The notes under the pieces: generated by a model
What the model was told of the DNA's origin: nothing
The model's input: the letters and a program-made list of their open reading frames with translations, nothing else
Databases searched by the model: none
Part shown: positions 1 through 7,812 of the stretch, piece by piece
Numbering within the stretch: the first letter of the stretch is position 1
Layout: each line of letters starts with the position of its first letter
Origin: Sphingopyxis sp. RIFCSPHIGHO2_12_FULL_65_19
Lineage (GTDB): Bacteria; Pseudomonadota; Alphaproteobacteria; Sphingomonadales; Sphingomonadaceae
Assembly (NCBI RefSeq): GCF_001830555.1
Contig: NZ_MIAM01000073.1
Coordinates: 1-40,771, forward strand
Length of the DNA stretch: 40,771 nucleotides
Direction of reading: 5' to 3'
Made by a program: the position numbers and the translations under genes

Positions 1-318
1 GGCGGCGATTTCGTCGCGGGCGTCAGCTTCCACGGCGTCTATGACGCGCCGCCGTTCCCGAACGCCCCCATCAAGGCGAAGCTGCTGGTCTGCCACGGCT
101 GGAACGACCCGCTGTGCCCGCCGGAGGCGACGGTAGCGCTGGGCAACGAGCTGACCGCAGCGGGCGTTGACTGGCAGCTGATCGCCTATGGCCACACCGG
201 CCATGCGTTCACCGCCGATGACGTGCCGCTCGACGAGGGCAAGACCTTCGGTTTCCAGCCCGACACCAACCGCCGCAGCTGGCAGGCGATGAAGGACTTC
301 TTCGCCGAGGTGTTCTGA
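1..318 (+). CDS. Dienelactone hydrolase family protein, C-terminal part (5' end outside window)
   Basis: The first 105 codons are open in frame 1 and end at TGA 316-318. The visible part has the last strands of an alpha/beta hydrolase of the dienelactone hydrolase family. HGWNDPLCP carries the usual acidic triad residue after a beta strand, and GHTGHAFT carries the catalytic His. The nucleophile, a Cys in true dienelactone hydrolases, lies upstream of the window and cannot be checked. Proteins of this kind are cytosolic hydrolases of about 240 residues, so a bit under half is present. The substrate is unknown, since the family includes many esterases that do not act on dienelactone. A stem-loop follows the stop directly. 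Confidence 0.85.
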   Translation, partial: GGDFVAGVSFHGVYDAPPFPNAPIKAKLLVCHGWNDPLCPPEATVALGNELTAAGVDWQLIAYGHTGHAFTADDVPLDEGKTFGFQPDTNRRSWQAMKDFFAEVF

Positions 319-362
319 GCGATTTCGCGCCGGACGGTAACATCCGGCGAGTCGGAAATCGC
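319..362. terminator. Nested stem-loop directly after the dienelactone hydrolase stop codon
   Basis: Outer arms GCGATTTC (319-326) and GAAATCGC (355-362) pair perfectly, and inner arms GCCGGA (329-334) and TCCGGC (343-348) pair within them. The structure starts at the base after the TGA. There is no T tract, so it is not a classical intrinsic terminator. It may stabilise the 3' end or help termination. The call as a terminator is inference. Confidence 0.45.
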
Positions 363-413
363 GGCAAAGCAAGAATCCTGAGGCGCGCGCCTCCTCTCCT
401 TGACGCGCCGATC

Positions 414-519
414 CCGCGCGGCTAATCCGCCGCGCGGAAAGCGGCGAATCCCGCCGCATCGCTCCGTCCGCTCGCCGAGTCCTGTCGAAGGGCGAGCCGG
501 ACCCACCCCGGCAGGGTGG
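414..519 (+). promoter_or_regulatory. Series of hairpins in the purA leader
   Basis: Three successive inverted repeats precede purA. CCGCGCGG at 414-421 pairs with 430-437. GTCCG-CTCGCC at 466-476 pairs with GGCGAG-C-CGGAC at 491-502, with one bulged base, around CCTGTCGAAGGG, which looks like a dispersed sphingomonad intergenic repeat. CCACCC at 503-508 pairs with GGGTGG at 514-519. The last arm overlaps the only purine-rich candidate ribosome-binding site (GGTGGAG, 515-521) before the ATG at 532. The hairpins are visible; a role in purA control is only a possibility. Confidence 0.4.
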
Positions 520-531
520 AGACCTGTATCC

Positions 532-1821
532 ATGGCAAATGTCACCGTGATCGGCGCCCAGTGGGGCGATGAGGGCAAGGGCAAGATCGTCGACTGGCTC
601 GCCGAACGCGCCAGCTGCGTCGTGCGATTTCAGGGCGGGCACAATGCCGGACACACGCTCGTCATCGACGGCAAGACGTACAAGCTCGCGCTGCTGCCCT
701 CGGGCGTCGTGCGCGGCACCCTGTCGGTCATCGGCAACGGCGTCGTGTTCGATCCCTGGCATTTCCGCGATGAGGTCACCCGCATCCGCGAGCAGGGCAT
801 CGAAATCTCCCCCGATATGCTGCACGTCGCCGAAACCGCGCCGCTGATCCTGCCGATCCACCGCGATCTCGACGGGCTGCGCGAGGACGCGAGCGGCGCG
901 GGCAAGATCGGCACCACGCGCCGGGGCATCGGCCCCGCCTATGAGGACAAGGTCGGCCGTCGGGCGATCCGCATCTGCGACCTTGCCCATCTCGACGATC
1001 TGGAGCCTCAGATAGAGCGCCTGTGCGCGCACCATGATGCGCTGCGCGCTGGGTTCGGCCAGCCGCCGGTCGACCGGGCGAGACTTATGGCCGACCTGTC
1101 CGACATCGCCGGGTTTGTGCTGCCGTTCGCCAAGCCGGTGTGGGTGACGCTCAACGAGGCGCGCAAGCGCGGCGACCGCATCCTGTTCGAGGGCGCGCAG
1201 GGCGTGCTGCTCGACGTCGATCACGGCACCTACCCTTTCGTCACCAGTTCGAACACGGTCAGCGGCACCGCCGCGAGCGGATCGGGGCTTGGCCCCTCGG
1301 CCGTCGGCTTCGTGCTCGGCATCGCCAAGGCCTATACGACGCGCGTCGGCAGCGGTCCCTTCCCCACCGAACTGGAAGATGCGATCGGCCAGAAATTGGG
1401 CGAACGCGGCCATGAATTCGGCACCGTCACCGGCCGCAAGCGCCGCTGCGGCTGGTTCGACGCGGTACTGGTGCGCCAGAGCTGCGCCGTGTCGGGCGTG
1501 ACCGGCATCGCGCTGACCAAGCTTGACGTGCTCGACGGTTTCGACACGATCCGTATCTGCACCGGCTATCGGCTGCGCGGCAAGATCCTCGACTATTTCC
1601 CCGCCCATTCGGCCGATCAGGCCGAGGTCGAGCCGATTTACGAGGAAATGGACGGCTGGCACGAATCGACCGCGGGCGCGCGCAGCTATGCCGACCTGCC
1701 CGCACAGGCGATTAAATATATCCAGCGCGTGCAGGAACTGATCGAAACACCGATCGCGCTGGTTTCCACCAGCCCCGAACGCGAAGACACGATCCTGATC
1801 CGCGATCCGTTCAGCGATTGA
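532..1821 (+). CDS. purA: Adenylosuccinate synthetase
   Basis: PurA joins IMP and aspartate using GTP to make adenylosuccinate, the first committed step to AMP, in the cytosol. The 429-residue product has the family length. It begins with the IMP/GTP-loop motif [11 protein letters not shown] (residues 8-18), containing catalytic Asp13, followed by GGHNAGHT with catalytic His41. [20 protein letters not shown] and [10 protein letters not shown] are further signatures. The frame is open upstream to about 400, but the family N-terminus [15 protein letters not shown] fixes the ATG at 532. The gene appears monocistronic, with hairpins before it and a 17-bp stem after it. Confidence 0.98.
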   Translation: MANVTVIGAQWGDEGKGKIVDWLAERASCVVRFQGGHNAGHTLVIDGKTYKLALLPSGVVRGTLSVIGNGVVFDPWHFRDEVTRIREQGIEISPDMLHVAETAPLILPIHRDLDGLREDASGAGKIGTTRRGIGPAYEDKVGRRAIRICDLAHLDDLEPQIERLCAHHDALRAGFGQPPVDRARLMADLSDIAGFVLPFAKPVWVTLNEARKRGDRILFEGAQGVLLDVDHGTYPFVTSSNTVSGTAASGSGLGPSAVGFVLGIAKAYTTRVGSGPFPTELEDAIGQKLGERGHEFGTVTGRKRRCGWFDAVLVRQSCAVSGVTGIALTKLDVLDGFDTIRICTGYRLRGKILDYFPAHSADQAEVEPIYEEMDGWHESTAGARSYADLPAQAIKYIQRVQELIETPIALVSTSPEREDTILIRDPFSD

Positions 1822-1827
1822 ATCTCT

Positions 1828-1867
1828 GCGCCTCCGGTCGCCGCGCGGGCGCGGCGACCGGAGGCGC
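1828..1867 (+). terminator. Perfect 17-bp hairpin after purA
   Basis: Bases 1828-1844 pair without mismatch with 1851-1867 around a 6-nt loop, starting 7 nt after the purA stop. The stem is very GC-rich. The bases after it (TGGGTCCGTGCC) contain no T run, so it does not fit the classical rho-independent pattern. Its position and strength still make a 3'-end or terminator role likely. Confidence 0.7.
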
Positions 1868-1920
1868 TGGGTCCGTGCCTGTCACCGAACTGCCACCGCC
1901 CGCCGTTAGGGGGCGTGCGG

Positions 1921-2661
1921 ATGACCAGCCGCGAAACCACGCACCCGCTTGCCCGCCCCGATCTGTATGACGCGTTGCCGCGGCCGCTGCGCGAACGGCT
2001 CGAAGTCGTCGCCTTTGGCGCCATCCAGTGGCCGTGGCTGCTCCGGTCGCTGTCGGGCGGCCGCAAGGCCGACAAGGCGGCGCTGTTGCAGCGCCTGGAC
2101 CTTCCCGACGATGCGCTGCCGCACCTTGGCAGTTGGAAAGCGGACACCCGCTTCCTGACCCATATCGTCGATGCCATCGAGCGGCTGCGCCCAGCCACAG
2201 TGGTGGAACTTGGCTGCGGTGCAAGCAGTCTGGTCATCGCCAAGGCCTTGTCGCTGTATGGCGGCGGGCGCTTGATCAGTTACGACCAGCACGAGTTTTT
2301 CACCGCGGCGACCGCCGACTGGTTGGCGAGCCAGGGGGTTGCGGCCGATCTCCGCCACGCACCGCTCGGCCCGCCGCCCGGCGACTGGCCGGGGCTGTGG
2401 TATCAATTGGCAGACCTGCCGACCGACATCGGCCTGCTGGTGATCGACGGGCCGCCATGGGCGCTGCACCCGCTGGTCCGCGGCGCGGCCGAATCGCTGT
2501 TCCCGCGGCTGGCGAGCGGCGCGATGATCCTGCTCGACGATGCCGCACGCCCCGGCGAGCGCCTTGTCGCGCGGCGCTGGCAGAAACGATGGCCGCAGAT
2601 CGAATTTACCTATGACCGATCGGGAGCGAAGGGCACGCTGATCGGCCGGGTGGCCGATTAA
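1921..2661 (+). CDS. Class I SAM-dependent methyltransferase, substrate unknown
   Basis: The 246-residue protein has the SAM-binding glycine loop VVELGCGASS (about residues 95-104), an acidic residue ending strand 2 (ISYDQHEFF, Asp122) and a strand-4 motif LLVIDGPPW. It ends with a surface-loop motif LASGAMILLDDAARPGE typical of the Methyltransf_24-like group. A GTG six bases upstream at 1915 is an alternative start; the ATG at 1921 has AGGGGG 8 nt before it and is preferred. The acceptor substrate cannot be told. Its TAA overlaps the stop of the converging haloalkane dehalogenase in the shared palindrome TTAA (2658-2661). Confidence 0.8.
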   Translation: MTSRETTHPLARPDLYDALPRPLRERLEVVAFGAIQWPWLLRSLSGGRKADKAALLQRLDLPDDALPHLGSWKADTRFLTHIVDAIERLRPATVVELGCGASSLVIAKALSLYGGGRLISYDQHEFFTAATADWLASQGVAADLRHAPLGPPPGDWPGLWYQLADLPTDIGLLVIDGPPWALHPLVRGAAESLFPRLASGAMILLDDAARPGERLVARRWQKRWPQIEFTYDRSGAKGTLIGRVAD

Positions 2662-3545
2662 CGCCGCGTCGTCGCCACGTCGCGGATCGCCGCGACAAAA
2701 CCCGCGGGATCATCCTCCTGGATAAAGTGGCCGCCTTTCAGCGTGCGGTGCGCCATGCCGTTCGTTCCCGGAACGCGCGCGGTAAACAGGGCGTCGCCGC
2801 CGCGAGTGATCGGATCGCCGTCGGAAAAACAGCAAAGGAAGGGCTTGTCGAACGCTTCAAGCGCGGCCCATGCCCGTTTCTGATCGGTAACCGCGACATT
2901 GTCTCCCAGCGGAACGAAGGAAGGATAGACGCGCGCCGCGACCTTCGATGCGCGTGTCGGGAAGGGTGCGTCATAGGCCGCGATTTCTTCGGCGCTGAGC
3001 GCGCGCTTCGTGCCCGCCTTGACGATCCGCCCAATGGGAAAAACCGGGCTGTAGCGCGAGAAGGCCCGCCAGATTGCAAACGCCCGCGGCGCAGCCTGGC
3101 CTTCGGGCAGGCCTCCGTTCGACAGCGCGACGCCCGCAAACCGCTCGGGCATTTCGGCGACGAGTCGCAGCCCGATCAACGATCCCCAATCCTGACAGGC
3201 GAGGATGATGTTTTGAAGGTCGAGCACCTCGATCCATTGCCGCATCCACGCGACCTGCGCTGCATAGCTATACGCCGCACGGTCGAGCGGCTTGTCCGAC
3301 CGGCCAAATCCGATGAGGTCGGGCGCCAACACGCGAAAGCCTGCATCGACCGCGGGACCGATCATATGCCGGTACAGATAGGCCCAGGTCGGCTCGCCGT
3401 GCAGCATCAGCACGGGCTGTGCGGTGCGGTCGCCTTCGTCGATATAATGGACACGAAGCCCGCCCGCGATGTCCAGATAGTTCGGCGCGAAAGGCCAGTC
3501 GGGCAAAGCCGCGAACCGATCGTCCGGCGTGCGATAAACGCGCAT
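2658..3545 (-). CDS. Haloalkane dehalogenase, subfamily HLD-I type
   Basis: The 295-residue alpha/beta hydrolase matches the haloalkane dehalogenase pattern, which hydrolyses carbon-halogen bonds to alcohol and halide through an aspartate ester. The oxyanion motif HGEPTWAYLYR (49-59) is present. The nucleophile is Asp119 in CQDWGS, with Trp120 as the first halide-binding residue. Trp159 in the cap (FAIWRAF) aligns with the second halide-binding Trp of Xanthobacter DhlA. The acid is probably Asp244 (DGDPIT) and the base His273 (GGHFIQED). These are the HLD-I features. A role as an epoxide hydrolase or general esterase is less likely because both Trp are kept. The natural substrate is unknown. 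It is divergent from the FMN reductase at 3620. Confidence 0.85.
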   Translation of the reverse strand: MRVYRTPDDRFAALPDWPFAPNYLDIAGGLRVHYIDEGDRTAQPVLMLHGEPTWAYLYRHMIGPAVDAGFRVLAPDLIGFGRSDKPLDRAAYSYAAQVAWMRQWIEVLDLQNIILACQDWGSLIGLRLVAEMPERFAGVALSNGGLPEGQAAPRAFAIWRAFSRYSPVFPIGRIVKAGTKRALSAEEIAAYDAPFPTRASKVAARVYPSFVPLGDNVAVTDQKRAWAALEAFDKPFLCCFSDGDPITRGGDALFTARVPGTNGMAHRTLKGGHFIQEDDPAGFVAAIRDVATTRR

Positions 3546-3619
3546 CCTGTATCCCCCCCCATGGTCATCACCAGCTTAGGGGACTTCCGTTTCGGCGCAA
3601 GCCATGCCACGACACCGCC

Positions 3620-4210
3620 ATGGCCCGACATATTCTTGTTTTTTACGGCAGCTATCGCCGCGACCGCCAGGGGATCAAACTTGCCCGCTGGATCGTCGAT
3701 GCGCTGGCCGCGCGTGGCGACAGCGCCGAATTGATCGACGCGAAAGCGGTGGACCTTCCGATGCTCGACCGCATGTTCAAGGAATATGCCAAGGGCGAGG
3801 CGCCACCCGCGATGGCCGATCTGGCCGCCAAGATCCGCGCCGCCGACGGCTTTCTGTTCGTCACGGGCGAGTATAATTGGGGACCGCAGCCGGGGCTCAA
3901 GAATCTTACCGACCATTATCTGGAAGAATGGTTCTGGCGCCCCGCCGCGATCGCCTGTTACTCCGCCGGGCCGTGGTCGGGGGTGCGCGCGATGATGGGC
4001 TGGCGCGACACGCTGGGTGAAATGGGCATGGCAGTCACATCGTCGATCCTGCCCGTCGGGCGGATCGGCGGCGCATTCGACGACAATGGCGAACCGACGG
4101 GCGACGACGGCGCGCGGCTGGTCAAATCTTTCCCGCGTTTCGCCAACGACCTCAATTGGTGGATCGACGCCGCCAAGGCGCAACGCGCGAAACAAGATCC
4201 ACCCTATTGA
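3620..4210 (+). CDS. NAD(P)H-dependent FMN reductase family protein
   Basis: The 196-residue flavodoxin-fold protein has the FMN phosphate loop GSYRRDRQG (residues 10-18) directly after the first strand. The family flavin-contact motif EYNWGPQPGLKN (84-95) follows, then SAGPWSGVRAM. Such proteins reduce flavins, quinones or azo compounds with NAD(P)H in the cytosol. The ATG at 3620 puts the first strand at the N-terminus, as in the family. An earlier ATG at 3604 is in another frame. It is divergent from the dehalogenase with about 74 bp between them. The physiological acceptor is not known. Confidence 0.88.
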   Translation: MARHILVFYGSYRRDRQGIKLARWIVDALAARGDSAELIDAKAVDLPMLDRMFKEYAKGEAPPAMADLAAKIRAADGFLFVTGEYNWGPQPGLKNLTDHYLEEWFWRPAAIACYSAGPWSGVRAMMGWRDTLGEMGMAVTSSILPVGRIGGAFDDNGEPTGDDGARLVKSFPRFANDLNWWIDAAKAQRAKQDPPY

Positions 4211-4217
4211 ATCATCT

Positions 4218-4264
4218 TTGCGAGGAGTGAAGCGGCGCGGCGATAGCGTCGCTTCGCTCGCAAG
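4218..4264. repeat. REP-like palindromic repeat
   Basis: The arms are TTGCGAG-gagt-GAAGCG (4218-4234) and CGCTTC-g-CTCGCAA (4250-4263). They form an imperfect stem filling the gap between the FMN reductase and the converging MFS gene. Short intergenic palindromes of this kind recur many times in sphingomonad genomes. Only one copy is in the window, so the repeat family is an inference. It may also serve as a bidirectional transcript end. Confidence 0.55.
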
Positions 4265-4270
4265 GACAAG

Positions 4271-5584
4271 CTACCCCGACTTCAGTTCAGCCTTCAGCCG
4301 CAAGCTCGCGCGCCAGAAGAAGAAGGCGGGGATCAGGCCGAGCCATGCGGCGCCATAAAGCACCCAGCGCACGCTTTCCTGTCCGGCCAGCGGCTGGAGC
4401 GCATCCGACAAGACCCCGAACAGGAACGGCCCAAAGCCGAGCCCGATCAGATTCTGTCCGAACAGCATGATCGAGGCCGCGACCGCCCGCGCCTGCGGCC
4501 GCACCAGCCCCTGCACACAGGCATAGGCGGGACCATAATAGGCCGAATTGAGGATGGTCGGGATGATCAGCAGCGCCACCGCGACGCGCCAGTCCTCCAT
4601 GAAATAGCCGAGGAACAGGATCGGCGCCGCCACCGCCATGCCATATGCGGGGAAGGTCAGGATGTGCCGCTTGTCGCGCGCACCGAATTTGTCGGCCATC
4701 TTGCCGCCCAGCCAGGTGCCGAACACCCCGGCCAGCCCCAGCACGACCGCCATCGACAGGCCGGCTTCGGTCGTCGACAACCCGTGACTGCGGATGAAGA
4801 AGCTGATCGTCCACAGCGCCTTGCCATATCCAAGGAAGGCGACGACCGACGAGGCAATCAAAATATAGACGAAGGCGCGCGACGTGAAGATTTCGCGCAT
4901 CGCCTCGCCGGTTGAAAGGCGGGTCATCGCGGCGGCGGTCGCGGCGGCTTCGGCTGTCCGGCTATGCCGCGGCTCGCGCATGACGAACAACACCACCAGG
5001 GCAAGCAGCAATCCTGGCAACCCGACCAGCATCAACGCAATGCGCCAGCCGTAAAGGTCGTTGACGATGCCGCCGATGATCAGCCCGAGCAGCGATCCGA
5101 TCGGCACGCCAAGCCCGTAAAAGGCGATCGCCGACGAACGTTTTTCGGCCGGCACGCTGTCGGAGATAAGCGAATGCGCCGCCGGGGTGCACCCTGCCTC
5201 ACCGACCCCGACCCCGATCCGCGCGAACAGCAGCTGGACGAAATTCTGCGCCAGCCCGCACACCGCGGTCATCGCCGACCAGATGGCAAGCGCCAGCGAG
5301 ATCAGACGGACGCGGTTCGTCCCCTCCTTGTCGGCATAGCGCGCGATCGGAATGCCAAGCAGCGCATAGAAGACCGCGAAGGCGGGGCCGGCAAGCAGGC
5401 CCAACTGGGTATCCGACAGGCCAAGATCGGCCTTGATCGGTTCGGCGAGGATATTGACGATCTGCCGGTCGAGGAAATTGAAGATGTAGACGATCAACAA
5501 GATCCACAACATCGTCCGCGTCTGTGCGGAAACGCCGGCGGCCGGTGCGGCCGCACCCTGCGACAAGGCGGCTTGATCGTTCAT
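4271..5584 (-). CDS. MFS transporter (Spinster-like group)
   Basis: The 437-residue protein has twelve predicted hydrophobic segments and belongs to the major facilitator superfamily. The loop-2/3 motif A region is GIPIARYADKEGTNR, and the sixth-helix region has PIGSLLGLIIGG. The general look (VYIFNFLDRQIVNILAEPIK, GVGEAGCTPAAHSLISD) is that of the Spinster-type MFS proteins common in sphingomonads, often near catabolic genes. The frame opens nine codons earlier, but the ATG at 5584 has GGGAG about 8 nt before it and starts MNDQAALSQ. The substrate is unknown. The secreted amidase is divergent about 110 bp away, which may hint at uptake of its product. Confidence 0.88.
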   Translation of the reverse strand: MNDQAALSQGAAAPAAGVSAQTRTMLWILLIVYIFNFLDRQIVNILAEPIKADLGLSDTQLGLLAGPAFAVFYALLGIPIARYADKEGTNRVRLISLALAIWSAMTAVCGLAQNFVQLLFARIGVGVGEAGCTPAAHSLISDSVPAEKRSSAIAFYGLGVPIGSLLGLIIGGIVNDLYGWRIALMLVGLPGLLLALVVLFVMREPRHSRTAEAAATAAAMTRLSTGEAMREIFTSRAFVYILIASSVVAFLGYGKALWTISFFIRSHGLSTTEAGLSMAVVLGLAGVFGTWLGGKMADKFGARDKRHILTFPAYGMAVAAPILFLGYFMEDWRVAVALLIIPTILNSAYYGPAYACVQGLVRPQARAVAASIMLFGQNLIGLGFGPFLFGVLSDALQPLAGQESVRWVLYGAAWLGLIPAFFFWRASLRLKAELKSG

Positions 5585-5694
5585 TTTTATCTCCCGGCGC
5601 CATCGGAGCAATCCGAAGGAGCGAAGTCAACGCCGTTGCGTCGTCCTGAAAATGCCCGCTTGCAATTGCCGCTACGGCTGCCAGCCTGCGGTCC

Positions 5695-7269
5695 ATGCAA
5701 AAATTTTCACCGCTCGCCGCCGCTGCCCTGTTCATCCTCTCCCCGGCCGCCGCCATGCCGCCGCTGCTTCCCGACCTTAAAGGCGAAACGGCCGCGTCGC
5801 TTCAGGACGAAATGGCGGCAAAACGGATCAACAGCGACGTCGTCACGGCCGCCTTCCTGGACCGCATCCGGATGCTCGACGACAATGGGCCGAAACTCAA
5901 TGCGGTGATCGCCACCTTTCCCGACGCCACGAGCCAGGCCCATTCACGCGACCTCGAACGCAAGGCCGGACGCCTACGCGGTCCGCTCCACGGCATCCCC
6001 ATCCTGATCAAGGATAATATCGAAACAGCTGGGCCGGTCGCGACGACCGCCGGTTCGCTGGCGCTCAAGAACAATGTCACGGGCCGCGATGCGCCGCTGG
6101 TCGCGCGGCTTCGCGATGCCGGCGCGGTCATCCTGGGCAAGGCCAATCTCAGCGAATGGGCGAATATCCGGTCCAACAAATCGACCAGCGGATGGAGCGC
6201 GGTCGGTGGATTGACGCGCAACCCTCATGCGCTCGATCGCAACAGCTGCGGCTCATCATCGGGAAGCGCCGCCGCGGTCGCCGCCAGCCTTGCGCCGCTG
6301 GCAATCGGCACCGAAACCGACGGATCGATCACCTGCCCGGCGGGTGTCAACGGGGTCGTAGGCTTCAAACCGACCGTGGGCCTGGTCAGCCGCACCTTCA
6401 TCGTCCCGATCAGCCACAGCCAGGACACCGCAGGCCCGATCACGCTGACAGTGCGCGATGCGGCGGCGGTGATGGGCGCGATCGCGGGCAGCGACCCCGC
6501 CGATCCGGCGACCGTCGAGGCCGACGCGCGCCGGACCGACTATCTGGCGGCGCTGTCCCCCGATGCGCTCAAGGGTAAACGCATCGGGGTGCTCCGCGAC
6601 CGCGTCGGCGACGATGCCGGGATCACCGCCTTGCTGGATGCGGCTCTTCAGCAGATGGCCGACCTTGGTGCCACGATCGTCGCGATCACCGACAGCCGAA
6701 AAGGCATGGACGGGCTCGGTGCTGCCGAACTGGAAATCCTGCTGACCGAGCTCAAGGCCGACATGGCGACCTATCTGACCAGCCTGCCCGACGCCGCGGC
6801 GCCGCGCTCGCTTGCCGACCTGATCGCGTTCAACAAGGCGCACCCGGCGGAATTGCAATGGTTCGACCAATCGCTGTTTGAACTGGCCGAAACAAAGGGT
6901 GGCCTCGACGCCCCAGCCTATCTGGCGGCGCGCGAAAAGGCGGCGCGGCTCGCGGGGCCAGAGGGTATCGACCGCCTGCTGCGGGAGCATCGCGTCGATC
7001 TGCTCGTCGGGGTGACCAACGGGCCGGCGTGGATCAGCGATCTGGGCAAGGGCGACACCTATAGCGGTCCGAGCGCCAGCCAGCTCCCTGCGGTTGCCGG
7101 CTATCCGCACCTGACGGTCCCGATGGGCGCCGTCGAAGGGCTGCCCATCGGTCTCTCGTTCATCGGCGCCAAGTGGAGCGACGCCGACATATTGGCAGCA
7201 GGCTATGCCTATGAGCAGGCGAGCCGCAAGCGCGTGGCACCCACCTATCGGGCCAGCGTGACGCCCTGA
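5695..7269 (+). CDS. Secreted amidase (amidase signature family)
   Basis: The 524-residue protein has a Sec-type signal peptide (about residues 1-20, ending SPAAA) and a complete amidase-signature domain. The Ser-cisSer-Lys triad is visible: Lys106 in LIKDNI, cis-Ser187 in CGSSSGSAA, and nucleophile Ser211 in [13 protein letters not shown]. These enzymes hydrolyse amide bonds; substrates range from fatty acid amides to peptide amides and cannot be chosen here. The signal peptide argues against GatA, which is cytosolic. The 3' end, including the stop codon, lies in the first copy of a perfect 34-bp tandem duplication (7244-7311), so the extra copy is outside the reading frame. Confidence 0.92.
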   Translation: MQKFSPLAAAALFILSPAAAMPPLLPDLKGETAASLQDEMAAKRINSDVVTAAFLDRIRMLDDNGPKLNAVIATFPDATSQAHSRDLERKAGRLRGPLHGIPILIKDNIETAGPVATTAGSLALKNNVTGRDAPLVARLRDAGAVILGKANLSEWANIRSNKSTSGWSAVGGLTRNPHALDRNSCGSSSGSAAAVAASLAPLAIGTETDGSITCPAGVNGVVGFKPTVGLVSRTFIVPISHSQDTAGPITLTVRDAAAVMGAIAGSDPADPATVEADARRTDYLAALSPDALKGKRIGVLRDRVGDDAGITALLDAALQQMADLGATIVAITDSRKGMDGLGAAELEILLTELKADMATYLTSLPDAAAPRSLADLIAFNKAHPAELQWFDQSLFELAETKGGLDAPAYLAAREKAARLAGPEGIDRLLREHRVDLLVGVTNGPAWISDLGKGDTYSGPSASQLPAVAGYPHLTVPMGAVEGLPIGLSFIGAKWSDADILAAGYAYEQASRKRVAPTYRASVTP

Positions 7270-7311
7270 GATATCGTCCTATCGGGCCAGCGTGACGCCC
7301 TGAGATATCGT
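7244..7311. repeat. Perfect 34-bp tandem duplication over the amidase stop codon
   Basis: Bases 7244-7277 are repeated exactly at 7278-7311. Each unit starts CCTATCGGGCCAGCGTG and ends TGAGATATCGT. The unit encodes the last amidase residues plus the TGA and 8 bases beyond it. The first copy keeps the reading frame and stop, so the protein is unaffected. Lack of divergence suggests a recent slippage or unequal-exchange event. Confidence 0.95.
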
Positions 7312-7329
7312 CAGCGCGTCGGCATCTTG

Positions 7330-7812
7330 TCAGCGCCGGTCGCTCCGCCGCTTCCAGCCCATATCCTCGAGCTCGAGCAGCTCCATCGGCACATGGATTG
7401 CGCGCACCGCCAGCCGAACCTCGACGAGGAACAGGATCAGCGACACGAGCAGCAACAGCATCGCGGCCGCAAAAGCCCATGATGCCGCGACCCCCAGGTT
7501 GATCCCGGTAAAGGCCTGGGTGAACAGCAGCGCGACGAGCACGCACACCACGATCCCGCACGCCACCGCCGACAGGATCGAATTGTTGATGATTCCCATC
7601 CTGCGGTCGGCGATGCGCAGCTCGGCAACGATGCGCTCATGCTCCAGGCCTTCGGTTTCAGCCCAGCGTTCCATCAGGTTGCGCGACCGATCGACGACGC
7701 GCGCGAGCCGGCCGGCAATGACATTGAGCAGGCTGCCGGTCGCAACCAGCAGGAACACCGGCGTAACCGACAGCTGGATGGTCTGCGCGATCGCGCTCGC
7801 GTCGAGGGTCAT
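7330..7812 (-). CDS. DUF2721 family membrane protein
   Basis: The 160-residue product fits the DUF2721 family. An N-terminal hydrophobic segment (about 12-32) is followed by the conserved RLARVVDRSRNLMERW stretch, then two more hydrophobic segments (about 80-98 and 105-130) and a basic C-terminus. The family is inner-membrane and of unknown function. Its ATG shares one base with the TAA of the upstream aminotransferase (TAATG, read on the minus strand), so the two are probably co-transcribed and translationally coupled. It converges on the amidase. Confidence 0.85.
   Translation of the reverse strand: MTLDASAIAQTIQLSVTPVFLLVATGSLLNVIAGRLARVVDRSRNLMERWAETEGLEHERIVAELRIADRRMGIINNSILSAVACGIVVCVLVALLFTQAFTGINLGVAASWAFAAAMLLLLVSLILFLVEVRLAVRAIHVPMELLELEDMGWKRRSDRR

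Noticed and set aside
7244-7311. Attachment-site duplication marking an integrated element
   Set aside because: The two units are adjacent with nothing between them and no integrase or tRNA gene is near.
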